A stretch of 57,622 bases of DNA from Actinacidiphila cocklensis (GCF_907177275.1 NZ_CAJSLV010000074.1:1-57622), one strand, 5' to 3'; shown: positions 1 to 8,708, numbered from the stretch's first letter. A program made the numbers and translations. Notes: generated by a model not told the origin, from the sequence alone.

Positions 1-1371
1 CGTCGGGACCGCGGGGCCGCCCGGGGGCGGCGCGGACGGGGTGTCGTCGTGCTCGGGGACGGCGGGGACGGCGGGAACGGTGGGGACGACCGGGCCGCCC
101 GTGCCGCCGGGGCCGGGCGGGGGCGTGGGGACGACCGGGCGGTCGGGGTCGACGCCGACGACCGCACCGGCCGGGTAGCGGTAGCCGAGCGCCACGGTCA
201 GCACCCCGCTCTGCCGGTTGCCGCCGACCGGGGCGGCGTCGTAACCGGGGTGGCTGTGCTCGGCCGAGCGCTCCGAGGCGCGGGCGCTGGTGGCGACCGC
301 GACGGGCCGCCGCTCGGCGCCGTAGGTCTCCAGCAGGCCGGGTCCCGCCCAGCCGCTGAGGATCGCGGCGAGCTTCCAGGCCAGGTTGTGGGCGTCCTGG
401 ATACCGGTGTTGGAGCCGAACGCACCGGTCGGCGACATCTCGTGGGCGGAGTCGCCGGCCAGCAGCACCCTGCCCTGCGAGTAGCGCTCCGCCACCCGTT
501 CGGCGGCATGCCAGGGGGCCTTCCCGGTGATCTCGACCTCCAGGCCCGGCACCCCGACGGCGGTGCGGATGTGCGCGGCGCACCGCTCGTCGCTGAAGGC
601 TTCGAGCGGCTCGCCGCGCTCGGGGTGCCAGGGCAGGTGGAAGACCCACTCGGCCTCGTTGTCGACCGGCAGCAGCGCCCCGTCGGCGTCCGGGTTGGTC
701 AGGTAGCAGGCGATGAAGTGCCGGTCGCCGACGACCTCGGCGAGCCGCTTGGCCCGGAAGGTGACGCTCACGTTGTGGAACAGCTCGCCGGCACCGGTCT
801 GGCCGATGCCGAGGCGCTCGCGCACCGGGCTGCGCGGCCCGTCCGCGGCGACCAGGTAGTCGGCCCGCACCGTACGGGTCTCGCCGGTCTCGCGTTGCAG
901 CACCTGCGCGGTGACACCGTCGGAGTCCTGCTCGAAGGACAGCAGTTCGACGCCGAAGCGGATGTCGCCGCCGAGCGCGCGGGCCTCCTTGAGCAGCACC
1001 GGCTCCAGGTCGTTCTGGCTGCACAGGCACCAGCCCGACGGGCTGAAGGCGGCCAGCCCGCCGCCCGGGTCGATCTCCCGGAAAAGCCAGCGCTGGTTGT
1101 CGCCGGTCAGCGACTCGGCCTGCAGGATGCCGTGGTTGCGGGACAGCACGGACGCGGCCGTGCGGATCGCCGGCTCGATGCCCGCGGTCCTGAACAGTTC
1201 CATCGTGCGCACGTTGTTGCCGCGGCCGCGCGGGTGGTGGGAGGTCGCGGCGTGCTTCTCGACCAGCAGGTGGTCCACGCCGAGCCGGGCGAGGAAGAGG
1301 GAGGTCGACAGCCCCACCAGGGACCCGCCGGTGATGAGGACCGGTACCCGGTCGTCTGACGTCGGTTGCAT
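1..1371 (-). CDS. whiE-ORFVIII: FAD-dependent aromatic polyketide hydroxylase, whiE ORFVIII-like (C-terminus cut by window edge)
   Basis: Class A flavoprotein monooxygenase that would hydroxylate the spore-pigment polyketide using FAD and NAD(P)H. The protein opens with a Rossmann FAD-binding segment (VLITGGSLVGLSTSLFLA), has a central YLVAADGPRSPVRERLG stretch (the DG motif) and then VLLAGDSAHEMSPTGAFG, which is the GD motif contacting FAD ribose. The frame stays open for 457 codons to position 1, so the end is missing; family members are about 490 to 550 residues. The last visible part is Pro-rich. ATG is preceded by GGAG at good spacing. It is divergent from the PKS genes exactly as whiE ORFVIII is in S. 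coelicolor, which supports the assignment. The sequence alone does not show which carbon is hydroxylated. Confidence 0.9.
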   Translation of the reverse strand, partial: MQPTSDDRVPVLITGGSLVGLSTSLFLARLGVDHLLVEKHAATSHHPRGRGNNVRTMELFRTAGIEPAIRTAASVLSRNHGILQAESLTGDNQRWLFREIDPGGGLAAFSPSGWCLCSQNDLEPVLLKEARALGGDIRFGVELLSFEQDSDGVTAQVLQRETGETRTVRADYLVAADGPRSPVRERLGIGQTGAGELFHNVSVTFRAKRLAEVVGDRHFIACYLTNPDADGALLPVDNEAEWVFHLPWHPERGEPLEAFSDERCAAHIRTAVGVPGLEVEITGKAPWHAAERVAERYSQGRVLLAGDSAHEMSPTGAFGSNTGIQDAHNLAWKLAAILSGWAGPGLLETYGAERRPVAVATSARASERSAEHSHPGYDAAPVGGNRQSGVLTVALGYRYPAGAVVGVDPDRPVVPTPPPGPGGTGGPVVPTVPAVPAVPEHDDTPSAPPPGGPAVPT

Positions 1372-1735
1372 CTGTTGCTCCAGCCTGTACGGGCACGCGA
1401 GGCGCGGCGGCGGTCGGCCGCCGGTGCGGCGGGGGCCTGCCGTCGGGTGCGACACGGCCCAGGGGGCCGGCACACCGTCGTCCGGTCCCGCTTTCCTCCA
1501 TGCCCGGTCGGCGCCGTACGGCGGTGTCCTGGCGGAGCATTCGCCCGCATGGACCGCAGATCTCGCGGCGTTGGTGGGATCGAAGCACGATCAGGCTCAG
1601 GGGCACCGGAAGCGCACATGGGTGCGTATCGGGCGTCCCTCGCTCTCCCGGCCGCGGCAGCGCGGACGGCTGGTGCTCACCGATCCCATATCGACATCGC
1701 ATGTCCGACGTCGGAAGTCGAAGGAGAAGTACACG
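1372..1735. promoter_or_regulatory. Divergent whiE promoter region
   Basis: This 364-base gap between the divergent hydroxylase and the PKS operon carries no plausible gene, although several shadow reading frames cross it. By analogy with S. coelicolor whiE it should hold two sporulation promoters, one for each direction, the one facing the hydroxylase being sigma-F dependent in that species. I could not pick out convincing -10/-35 or WhiG-type boxes by eye. AAGGAGAAG at 1721-1729 is the ribosome binding site of the first PKS-operon gene. Confidence 0.5.
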
Positions 1736-2863
1736 ATGACGACCCTGTCCGAAGACCCGGGGCCGGCCGGTACCACGGCGGGCGCACAGGACACCGAGTC
1801 CGCGCGGCTTCGCGTGGTCCTGCTGCTCGACATCCAGAAGGGGGCGCAGGAGCGCTTCCTGGACGCGTACGAACTGCTGCGCAGCCAGGTCGCCTCGGTG
1901 CCCGGTCACGTCAGCGACCAGCTCTGCCAGTCCATCGAGGACCCGTCGCAGTGGCTGATCACCAGCGAGTGGGAGAGCTCCGAGCCGTTCCTGGCCTGGG
2001 TGGACAGCCCGGAGCACCGCGAGATGGTCAAGCCGATGCACTCCTGCGTCAACGACACGCGCTCGCTGCGGTTCGACATCCTGCGCGAGACGTCGGTGGC
2101 CGGCCACACCGGGACCCGGGCGCCGCGTCCCGAGCGGGCCGGCGACGGCCGCATCCGGCACGCGATCACCTTCACCGTCCGGCCGGGCAGCGAGGACAAG
2201 GTCGCCAAGCTGCTGGCCGACTACGCCTCGCCGTCGGCGCGGGTCGACTCGGCCACCCGGCTGTGCAGGACGTCGCTGTTCATGCACGGCAACCGGGTGG
2301 TCCGCGCCGTCGAGGTCAGCGGCAACCTGGTCGCGGCGCTGCGGCACGTGGCGCAGCAGCCCGAGGTGCGGGCGGTCGAGGAGGCCATCAACCCGTACCT
2401 GGAGGAGGAGCGCGACCTGACCGACCCGGAGGCCGCCCGGGCGTTCTTCACCAGGGCCGGGCTGCCGTCGGTGCACGAGGCGGTGGCCGAGGCGGAGCGC
2501 ACCGGCCAGGTCAGGCGGTACGCGCTGCACTACCCGGTACGCGGCGGCAGCGGCGCCGCTGCCGCCCGGGTGCTGGCCAGGTCCGACGAGCTGGCGGCGG
2601 CCGACCCGACCGGCTCGCTGGTGCGCAGCACGATCTTCCAGCGCGACGACATCGTCGTCCGGGTGATCGACCTGGCCGCGGCCGCGGACAAGGACCTGGC
2701 CCTGACCACCGGCACCGCCGACCACGACCTGGCGGCGGAGCTGGGCCGGCTGCTCGACCTGCCGGGCGCCGACCGCGACCTCGGCGACGACCGGGGCCGC
2801 AAGGAGCTGCTCGCGCACCTGGAGATGACCCTGGTCACCGACCGCCACGCACAGGACGCGTGA
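1736..2863 (+). CDS. whiE-ORFI: SchA/CurD-like protein, whiE ORFI-like
   Basis: First gene of the spore-pigment operon, 375 residues. Residues about 24 to 115 resemble an antibiotic-biosynthesis-monooxygenase type ferredoxin fold (LRVVLLLDIQKGAQERFLDA). The remainder matches the SchA/CurD-like domain found in whiE, sch and cur pigment clusters. Its biochemical role is not established; a cyclization or oxygenation aid is usually assumed. The frame extends far upstream, but the ATG after AAGGAGAAG, 6 bases away, is the convincing start, and it places the gene just beyond the divergent promoter. It is followed by 79 bases and then the cupin gene, so the two are probably co-transcribed. Confidence 0.88.
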   Translation: MTTLSEDPGPAGTTAGAQDTESARLRVVLLLDIQKGAQERFLDAYELLRSQVASVPGHVSDQLCQSIEDPSQWLITSEWESSEPFLAWVDSPEHREMVKPMHSCVNDTRSLRFDILRETSVAGHTGTRAPRPERAGDGRIRHAITFTVRPGSEDKVAKLLADYASPSARVDSATRLCRTSLFMHGNRVVRAVEVSGNLVAALRHVAQQPEVRAVEEAINPYLEEERDLTDPEAARAFFTRAGLPSVHEAVAEAERTGQVRRYALHYPVRGGSGAAAARVLARSDELAAADPTGSLVRSTIFQRDDIVVRVIDLAAAADKDLALTTGTADHDLAAELGRLLDLPGADRDLGDDRGRKELLAHLEMTLVTDRHAQDA

Positions 2864-2942
2864 CCCGGTTCCGCTTTCCCGCACGTGCGGGCCGGCCGCT
2901 ACTCCCCAGCGGCCGGTGTGACTTCACCTGGAGGCACCCGTC

Positions 2943-3404
2943 ATGACCGCTCAGCCCCCTCGGATCGTGCACGTCGATGAGATCGAGCCCAACCGGCGCC
3001 GCGGTGGTGATCTGCGCGCCATGCTCACCCCGACCCTCAGCGGATCGACCAGCGGTTTCATGGGCGTGGCGATCGTGCAGCGCGGTGAGCGCATCGCCGA
3101 GCACTACCACCCCTATTCGGAGGAGTTCGTCTTCGTCGTCAACGGCGACCTCGAAGTCGACCTCGACGGCACGCCCTACACCTTGAGCGCCGACCACGGG
3201 CTGCTCATCCCGAAGGACGTGCGCCACCGCTTCCGCAACGTCGGCGACACCGAGGCCCGGATGGTCTTCCACCTCGGCCCGCTCGCCCCGCGCCCCGAAC
3301 TGGGCCACGTCGACACCGAGGACGCCGCCGGCAACCCGCTGGTCGCGGACGGCGCCCGGCCGAGCGCGGGACGGCCGCCGGAAGCGGCGGGGGCGGTCTC
3401 ATGA
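2943..3404 (+). CDS. whiE-ORFII: Cupin-domain polyketide biosynthesis protein, whiE ORFII-like
   Basis: Small single-domain cupin of 153 residues. The metal-binding first cupin motif is clear: H54, H56 and E60 or E61 in AEHYHPYSEEFVFVVNG, with H95 of DVRHRF in the second motif. Members next to type II PKS genes (whiE ORFII, CurC-like) are thought to help in cyclization or hydroxylation of the nascent polyketide, but the exact reaction is unproven. The stop overlaps the KS-alpha start by four bases (ATGA), indicating translational coupling. The C-terminal 25 residues are a low-complexity Ala/Gly/Pro tail. Confidence 0.9.
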   Translation: MTAQPPRIVHVDEIEPNRRRGGDLRAMLTPTLSGSTSGFMGVAIVQRGERIAEHYHPYSEEFVFVVNGDLEVDLDGTPYTLSADHGLLIPKDVRHRFRNVGDTEARMVFHLGPLAPRPELGHVDTEDAAGNPLVADGARPSAGRPPEAAGAVS

Positions 3405-4666
3405 CCAGGCGGGTGGCGGTGACCGGGGTCGGCGTCGTCGCCCCGGGCGGAGTGGGCGTGCCCGCATTCTGGGACCTGCTCACCGCCGGGCGGACGGCGA
3501 CCCGGGCCATCACCCGGTTCGACGCCTCCGGCTTCAGGTCCCGAATAGCTGCCGAGTGCGACTTCGACCCGGCCGCCTGCGGCCTGGACCCCGGGCAGCT
3601 GGCCCGCGCCGACCGCTACGTGCAGTTCGCGATGGCGGCGGCCGACGAGGCACTGCACGACGCGGGGCTCGACACGCGGGCCGAGGACCCCTGGCGGATC
3701 GGGGTGTCCCTGGGCACCGCGGTCGGCGGCACCACCCGGCTCGAACAGGACTACGCCCTGGTCAGCGCAGGCGGCGAACGCTGGGATGTGGACGACAGGC
3801 AGGCCCTGCCGCATCTGCACCGGGCGTTCACCCCCAGCGCGCTGTCCGCCGAGGTCGCCGAGCTGGTCGGCGCGCACGGCCCGGTGCAGACGGTGTCCAC
3901 CGGCTGCACCTCCGGGCTCGACGCGGTCGGCTACGCCTTCCAGAGCATCGAGGAGGGCCGGGCGGACATCTGCATAGCCGGCGCGTCCGACTCGCCGATC
4001 TCGCCGATCACGGTGGCCTGCTTCGACGCCATCAAGGCGACCTCCCCGAACAACGACGACCCTGAGCACGCCTCCCGCCCCTTCGACGCCGACCGGGACG
4101 GCTTCGTCCTCGGCGAGGGCGGCGCGGTGCTGATCCTTGAGGAGCTGGAGCACGCTAGGGCGCGCGGCGCCCGGGTGTACTGCGAGGTCAGGGGCTACGC
4201 CTCGTTCGGCAACGCCCACCACATGACCGGGCTGACCCGTGAGGGTCTGGAGATGTCACGGGCCATCGACCGTGCACTGGCGCACGGCAGGATCGACCGG
4301 ACGGCCGTGGACTACGTCAACGCGCACGGCTCCGGCACCAAGCAGAACGACCGGCACGAGACCGCGGCCGTGAAGCGGTCGCTGGGCGAGCACGCCCGCA
4401 AGACCCCCATGAGTTCGATCAAGTCCATGGTCGGGCACTCCCTGGGCGCGATCGGCGCCATCGAACTGGCCGCCTGCGCAATGGCGATGGAGCACGGCGT
4501 GGTGCCTCCGACCGCCAACTACGAGACCCCCGACCCCGAGTGCGACCTCGACTACGTGCCGAGGACCGCGCGCGAGCTGCCGCTGCGGACCGTGCTGTCC
4601 GTCGGCAGCGGCTTCGGCGGATTCCAGTCCGCCGTGGTCCTCAACCGGGAGGAGCCGAGCCGATGA
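3401..4666 (+). CDS. whiE-ORFIII: Type II PKS ketosynthase alpha subunit, whiE ORFIII-like
   Basis: Catalytic half of the minimal PKS; it forms the heterodimer with the chain-length factor and condenses malonyl units carried on the ACP. The 421-residue length is typical. The active-site Cys is C169 in TVSTGCTSGLDAVGYA, and the two decarboxylation histidines are H309 (VNAHGSGTKQND) and H346 (KSMVGHSLGAIGA), so it should be active. It overlaps the cupin gene upstream and the chain-length factor downstream by ATGA junctions. Spore-pigment synthases typically make 24-carbon chains; that chain length is inferred from the locus, not from this sequence. Confidence 0.97.
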   Translation: MTRRVAVTGVGVVAPGGVGVPAFWDLLTAGRTATRAITRFDASGFRSRIAAECDFDPAACGLDPGQLARADRYVQFAMAAADEALHDAGLDTRAEDPWRIGVSLGTAVGGTTRLEQDYALVSAGGERWDVDDRQALPHLHRAFTPSALSAEVAELVGAHGPVQTVSTGCTSGLDAVGYAFQSIEEGRADICIAGASDSPISPITVACFDAIKATSPNNDDPEHASRPFDADRDGFVLGEGGAVLILEELEHARARGARVYCEVRGYASFGNAHHMTGLTREGLEMSRAIDRALAHGRIDRTAVDYVNAHGSGTKQNDRHETAAVKRSLGEHARKTPMSSIKSMVGHSLGAIGAIELAACAMAMEHGVVPPTANYETPDPECDLDYVPRTARELPLRTVLSVGSGFGGFQSAVVLNREEPSR

Positions 4667-5919
4667 CCACCAAGCCGAGCAGGCCGGACGAGCGCCGTAC
4701 GGTGATCACCGGCATGGGCGTGATCGCCCCCACCGGGATAGGCGCGGACGCGTACTGGAAGGCCACCAAGGAGGGTGTCAGCGCGCTCGGCCCGGTCACC
4801 AGGGAGGGCTGCGGCGACCTGCCGCTGGCCGTCGCGGGCGAGGTGCACGGCTTCGACCCGGCGGCGCTGGTCGAGGAGCGCTTCCTGGTGCAGACCGACC
4901 GCTTCAGCCACTTCGCGATGGCCGCGGCCGACATGGCGCTGCGTGACGCGGCCCTGGACGCCGCGGGCGCCGGCGAGTTCGCCGTCGGCGTGGTGACCGC
5001 GGCGGGTTCGGGCGGCGGCGAGTTCGGCCAGCGCGAGCTGCAGCAGCTGTGGGGCCGCGGACCGAAGTTCGTCGGGCCCTACCAGTCCATCGCCTGGTTC
5101 TACGCGGCGAGCACCGGCCAGATATCCATCCGCGGCGGCTTCAAGGGTCCCTGCGGGGTCGTCGCAGGCGACGAGGCGGGCGGTCTCGACGCCTTCGCCC
5201 ACGCGGCCCGCAGCATCCGCGGCGGCACCGACGCGATGGTCGTCGGCGCCACCGAGGCGCCGCTCGCGCCGTACTCGATCGTCTGCCAGCTGGGCTACCC
5301 GGAGTTGAGCACGGTCCGCGAGCCGCAGCAGGCGTATCTGCCCTTCACCGACCGGGCCTGCGGCTTCGTCCCCGCCGAGGGCGGCGCGATGTTCGTGGCC
5401 GAGGAGGAGACGGCGGCCCGCGAACGCGGCGTCACCGCCCGGGCGGTGATCGCCGGGCACGCCGCGACCTTCACCGGCTCCGCGGACTGGGCGGCCTCGC
5501 GTGAGGGCCTGGCACACGCGATCCGCGGCGCTCTGGACGAGGCCGGGCTCGCTCCCGAAGAGGTCGACGTGGTCTTCGCCGACGCGCTCGGGGTGCCCGC
5601 GGCCGACCGCGCCGAGGCGCTGGCGCTGGCCGACGTGCTCGGCCCGCACGCGGCCCGGGTCCCGGTGACCGCCCCCAAGACCGGTACCGGGCGTGCCTAC
5701 TGCGGCGCCTCGGCGCTGGACATCGCCTGCGCGGTGCTGGCGATGGAGCACGGCGTGGTGCCGCCCACCCCGAACGTCACGGACGTGAGCGGCGGCCTCG
5801 ACCTGGTCACCGGCCACGCCAGGCAGGCCGACCTGCGCACCGCCCTGGTGCTCAGCCGCGGGCTGCTCGGCTCGAACTCGGCGCTGGTACTGCGGCACGG
5901 CGCCGACGCCCGCCCCTGA
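4663..5919 (+). CDS. whiE-ORFIV: Type II PKS chain-length factor (KS-beta), whiE ORFIV-like
   Basis: Partner of KS-alpha that sets polyketide length, 418 residues from the ATG overlapping the previous stop (a longer upstream frame is only the shadow of KS-alpha). It has the thiolase fold throughout, but the nucleophile position reads GDEAGGLDA, so the Cys is replaced by Glu (E171). Most chain-length factors carry Gln there. The catalytic His region is also lost, as usual for this subunit. GVIAPTGIGADAYW at the N-terminus and GLLGSNSALVL at the C-terminus are family-typical. Confidence 0.95.
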   Translation: MTTKPSRPDERRTVITGMGVIAPTGIGADAYWKATKEGVSALGPVTREGCGDLPLAVAGEVHGFDPAALVEERFLVQTDRFSHFAMAAADMALRDAALDAAGAGEFAVGVVTAAGSGGGEFGQRELQQLWGRGPKFVGPYQSIAWFYAASTGQISIRGGFKGPCGVVAGDEAGGLDAFAHAARSIRGGTDAMVVGATEAPLAPYSIVCQLGYPELSTVREPQQAYLPFTDRACGFVPAEGGAMFVAEEETAARERGVTARAVIAGHAATFTGSADWAASREGLAHAIRGALDEAGLAPEEVDVVFADALGVPAADRAEALALADVLGPHAARVPVTAPKTGTGRAYCGASALDIACAVLAMEHGVVPPTPNVTDVSGGLDLVTGHARQADLRTALVLSRGLLGSNSALVLRHGADARP

Positions 5920-5984
5920 TCCCCCGACCGCACCACCCACTTCCCCACTCCCCGTATCACCCCCCTCCTCGTAAGGAGCCGCAC

Positions 5985-6242
5985 ATGCACACCGAACTCA
6001 GCTACGCGGAACTGGCCTCCCTGATGGAGCGCAGGGCCGGCGTCATCGTCGACCCGGCGGACCTGGAGCTGCAGTCCGACACGCCGTTCGCCGACTTCGG
6101 CCTCGACTCGCTGGGCCTGCTCGGCATCGTCGGCGCGCTGGAGAACGAGCACGGCGCCACCATCCCCGCCGACGCCGACGCCTGCCGGACCCCCCGGGAG
6201 CTGCTCGACGTCGTCAACGACGTGCTGAAGGCGAGGGCCTGA
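5985..6242 (+). CDS. whiE-ORFV: Acyl carrier protein, whiE ORFV-like
   Basis: Carries the growing polyketide on a phosphopantetheine arm attached to S42 in FADFGLDSLGLLGI. The 85-residue length is normal for a type II PKS ACP. AAGGAG lies 8 bases before the ATG. It completes the minimal PKS with the two ketosynthase genes upstream, from which it is separated by 65 bases rich in C. The next gene starts only three bases after the stop. Confidence 0.97.
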   Translation: MHTELSYAELASLMERRAGVIVDPADLELQSDTPFADFGLDSLGLLGIVGALENEHGATIPADADACRTPRELLDVVNDVLKARA

Positions 6243-6245
6243 GCC

Positions 6246-6716
6246 ATGGCCGCGCACACCGAGAACGAGATCACCGTCAAAGCCCCGCTCGACCTGGTGT
6301 GGGACATGACCAACGACCTGGAGCACTGGCCTCAGCTGTTCAGCGAGTACGCGTCGGTGGAGGTCCTGGAGCGCAAGGGCCGCAAGACCACCTTCCGGCT
6401 GACGATGCACCCGGACGAGAACGGCACCGTGTGGAGCTGGGTGTCCGAGCGCGAGCCGGTGCCCGAGACCCGTACGGTCTCCGCCCGCCGGGTCGAGACC
6501 GGCCCGTTCGACTTCATGGAGATCTTCTGGTCCTACCACGAGGTCCCCGGCGGCACCCGGATGCGCTGGGTGCAGGACTTCGCGATGAAGCCCGAGGCGC
6601 CGGTCGACGACGCCGGGATGACCGAGCGGATCAACGCGAACTCGGCCGTCCAGCTGGAGCTCATCAGGGACAAGATCGAGCAGCGCGCCCGCGAGCAGGT
6701 CCCGGTCGCCAACTGA
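6246..6716 (+). CDS. whiE-ORFVI: Polyketide aromatase/cyclase (SRPBCC), whiE ORFVI-like
   Basis: Single-domain START-like aromatase/cyclase of 156 residues, homologous in pattern to the N-terminal half of TcmN. It should bind the reactive poly-beta-ketone chain in its helix-grip pocket and direct first-ring aldol cyclization. Recognisable stretches are NEITVKAPLDLVWDMTNDLE near residue 8 and SYHEVPGGTRMRWVQDF near residue 98. It starts at an ATG three bases after the ACP stop, so the two are almost certainly co-translated. Confidence 0.93.
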   Translation: MAAHTENEITVKAPLDLVWDMTNDLEHWPQLFSEYASVEVLERKGRKTTFRLTMHPDENGTVWSWVSEREPVPETRTVSARRVETGPFDFMEIFWSYHEVPGGTRMRWVQDFAMKPEAPVDDAGMTERINANSAVQLELIRDKIEQRAREQVPVAN

Positions 6717-6783
6717 CCCCGTGCCCGGGCGGGCCGTGCCTGCCCGGGCCTCCCCCGCCAGGCAAGCAGGAAAGGACGTGACA

Positions 6784-7113
6784 GTGCACCGCGCTCTGAT
6801 CGTCGCCCGTATGGCACCCGGCTCGGCGGACGACATCGCCGAGGTCTTCACCGAATCCGACCGCGGCGAGCTGCCGCGGCTGATCGGGGTGAGTGGCCGC
6901 AGCCTGTTCCAGTTCGGCGACCTCTACTTCCATCTGATCGAGGCCGACGGCCCGCCGGGGCCCGCGGTGGCCCAGCACGCCTCGCACCCGGAGTTCAAGA
7001 ACATCAGCGAGCGGCTGTCGTCGCACGTCAGCGCCTATGACCCGGCGACCTGGCAGTCCCCGAAGGACGCCATGGCCCGCGAGTTCTACCGCTGGGAGCG
7101 CACCCGCGGCTGA
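6784..7113 (+). CDS. whiE-ORFVII: TcmI-family polyketide cyclase, whiE ORFVII-like
   Basis: Last gene of the pigment operon, 109 residues, of the TcmI/polyketide cyclase family with a ferredoxin-like dimeric fold (MHRALIVARMAPG at the start, FQFGDLYFHLIEADG in the middle, EFYRWER at the end). It is expected to close later rings. Two GTG codons compete: I chose the second, eight bases after AGGAAAGGA, because it matches the usual family N-terminus; the other, at 6778, would add two residues. A long hairpin follows. Confidence 0.88.
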   Translation: MHRALIVARMAPGSADDIAEVFTESDRGELPRLIGVSGRSLFQFGDLYFHLIEADGPPGPAVAQHASHPEFKNISERLSSHVSAYDPATWQSPKDAMAREFYRWERTRG

Positions 7114-7153
7114 CGGCGGGCCACCGCCGCGAGGTCCCCCGAGCGGCGCAGCG

Positions 7154-7203
7154 CGCCACCCGGAGGGCGCAAGGATCCCCCCTTGCGGCCCTCCCGAGTG
7201 GCG
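7154..7203 (+). terminator. Hairpin terminator after the whiE operon
   Basis: Long interrupted inverted repeat: CGCAAGG (7168-7174) pairs with CCTTGCG (7181-7187), and the outer CGCCAC pairs with GTGGCG at 7198-7203. It lies 40 bases after the last PKS gene and fits the T-tract-poor terminators of actinomycetes. Confidence 0.75.
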
Positions 7204-7301
7204 TGCCGGTCGTGCATGACTGACGGTGAACACGTCGCTACTGCGCACCCTCGGCTGACGAACGGTCATCCGACGCATGCGCGACGGAAGGAACCCTCAC
7301 C

Positions 7302-7778
7302 ATGCGCACTGCCCGCACCCTCTTCGCCGGAGCTGCCCTCTCCGCAGTCCTCGCCATCGCCGCCCCAGCCGCCCACGCGACGGGTGCCGTCAACGCGTAC
7401 GACCCGAGCAGCCAGGGTTCGTCGCACTCCTCCTCCACCCACTCGGGCAACACCAGCAACGGTGCCGCCTCCTCCTCGCAGCACGGCGCTGCCGGCACCG
7501 GCAGCAGCACCGACAGCAGCACCGACGCCAGCACCGACGCCAGCACCGACAGCTCTGCCGTCACCGGCGACAGCGCTTCGGACGACGCCACCGCCCAGCA
7601 GGGTGACGCTGGTTCGTGGCACGGCAAGCAGCCGCACGGCGGCGTGCACACCGGTGGCGGCGGCATGGCGCTGTCCGGCGGCGGCATGGCGGCCGGCTCG
7701 GTCCTGCTGCTCGGCGGCCTGGGCGCCGGTGCAGTGGCGCTGCGCCGTCGCCGTACGCCCGCGGGCATCGCGGTCTGA
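7302..7778 (+). CDS. Secreted Ser-rich surface protein with sortase-substrate-like C-terminus
   Basis: 158 residues: Sec signal peptide (residues 1 to about 27, cleavage near AHA/TG), then a low-complexity Ser/Thr/Asp/Gly region with STD repeats around residues 70 to 85. The end is built like a sortase substrate: GVHTG at 114-118, a hydrophobic segment at about 130-147 and RRRR at 148-151. The canonical LPXTG or LAXTG is absent, only TG being kept. A class F sortase gene lies 155 bases downstream on the same strand, separated by a hairpin. I infer a wall-anchored or membrane-anchored stalk protein; no enzymatic domain is visible. A TM-anchored protein unrelated to the sortase remains possible. 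Confidence 0.8.
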   Translation: MRTARTLFAGAALSAVLAIAAPAAHATGAVNAYDPSSQGSSHSSSTHSGNTSNGAASSSQHGAAGTGSSTDSSTDASTDASTDSSAVTGDSASDDATAQQGDAGSWHGKQPHGGVHTGGGGMALSGGGMAAGSVLLLGGLGAGAVALRRRRTPAGIAV

Positions 7779-7835
7779 CACCGACCTGCTCGGTGAACGG
7801 CTGAAAGTCCGCTGAACCAGTTCCGTGCTGTGTCC

Positions 7836-7877
7836 TGCCGTGGCCACCGCCGCTTCCCAGCGGCGGTGGCCACGGCA
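7836..7877 (+). terminator. Strong hairpin terminator
   Basis: A perfect 19-base-pair stem (7836-7854 with 7859-7877) closes a four-base TCCC loop. It lies 58 bases after the Ser-rich protein stop and 57 bases before the sortase start, so it should limit read-through between the two genes. Confidence 0.85.
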
Positions 7878-7933
7878 ACATCCGGCCCCCGCGCCGCCCG
7901 CACTGTCCGCGAGCCGATGAAAGGCATCGCCCC

Positions 7934-8677
7934 ATGTCCCAGCAGTACCCGCCGCCGCCTCCGGGCACGGCGGACGCCACGCCCGGCCCACGCCCCTCCC
8001 GCGTGCTGCGCTGGGCGGTCGCCTCTGCGGCCCTCGGCGCCCTCATGATCTACAACTCGGTCGACTCCTCGGGTACCGGTCTGCCCGGTCCGCCGCCGTC
8101 CGCGGCGGCGCCACCCGTCGTCACGGCCAACACCCCGGCCATCGCCATCGGTCCCGCACCGGCCACCGCGACCCCCGCGGCCCCCGCTCCGACGGTCGGC
8201 CTGCCGGGCATGCCGCACGCCAACCCCACCCGGCTGACGATCAAGACCATCGCGGTCAGCGCGCCTTTCACCCCTTTGCACCTGGACGCGGCGGGCAATC
8301 TGAACGCGCCGCCCGCGGGCAACACCAACCTCGTCGGGTGGTACGCGGAAGGCCCCACGCCCGGTGAGCGCGGCCCGGCGATCGTGGCGGGGCACGTCGA
8401 CACCAAGACCGGGCCTGCCGTCTTCCTGCTGCTGCGCCTGCTCAAGCCGGGCGCGACCGCGGACATCACCCGGGCGGACGGCACGGTGGCGACCTTCACC
8501 GTCGACTCGGTGGAGATGTTCTCCAAGGGCCACTTCCCCGACCAGCGGGTCTACGGCACCACCCCGGACCCGCAGCTGCGGATCATCACCTGCGGCGGCA
8601 GCTACGACCGCTCCAAGAAGGACTACACCGACAACGTGGTGGTCTTCGCGCATCTGACCTCCTCCCGGAAGGCCTGA
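7934..8677 (+). CDS. Class F sortase
   Basis: 247-residue membrane-anchored transpeptidase. A short Pro-rich cytoplasmic start is followed by one N-terminal membrane segment (about residues 25-42), a Pro/Ala linker, and the sortase beta-barrel. Catalytic His is H154 (VAGHVDTKTGPAVF) and catalytic Cys is C220 (RIITCGGSYDRS); the Arg is probably R226. It would link a surface protein to the wall or to another acceptor. The neighbouring Ser-rich protein has a sorting-signal-like C-terminus and is the obvious candidate substrate, an inference from position. AAAGG about nine bases upstream supports the ATG. Confidence 0.92.
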   Translation: MSQQYPPPPPGTADATPGPRPSRVLRWAVASAALGALMIYNSVDSSGTGLPGPPPSAAAPPVVTANTPAIAIGPAPATATPAAPAPTVGLPGMPHANPTRLTIKTIAVSAPFTPLHLDAAGNLNAPPAGNTNLVGWYAEGPTPGERGPAIVAGHVDTKTGPAVFLLLRLLKPGATADITRADGTVATFTVDSVEMFSKGHFPDQRVYGTTPDPQLRIITCGGSYDRSKKDYTDNVVVFAHLTSSRKA

Positions 8678-8708
8678 CGGCGCGGCGGACACCGCGGACA
8701 GCGAGGCG

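Noticed and set aside
4540..4662. Upstream extension of the chain-length factor
   Set aside because: This stretch is the KS-alpha C-terminus in another frame; the ATGA overlap gives the natural start.
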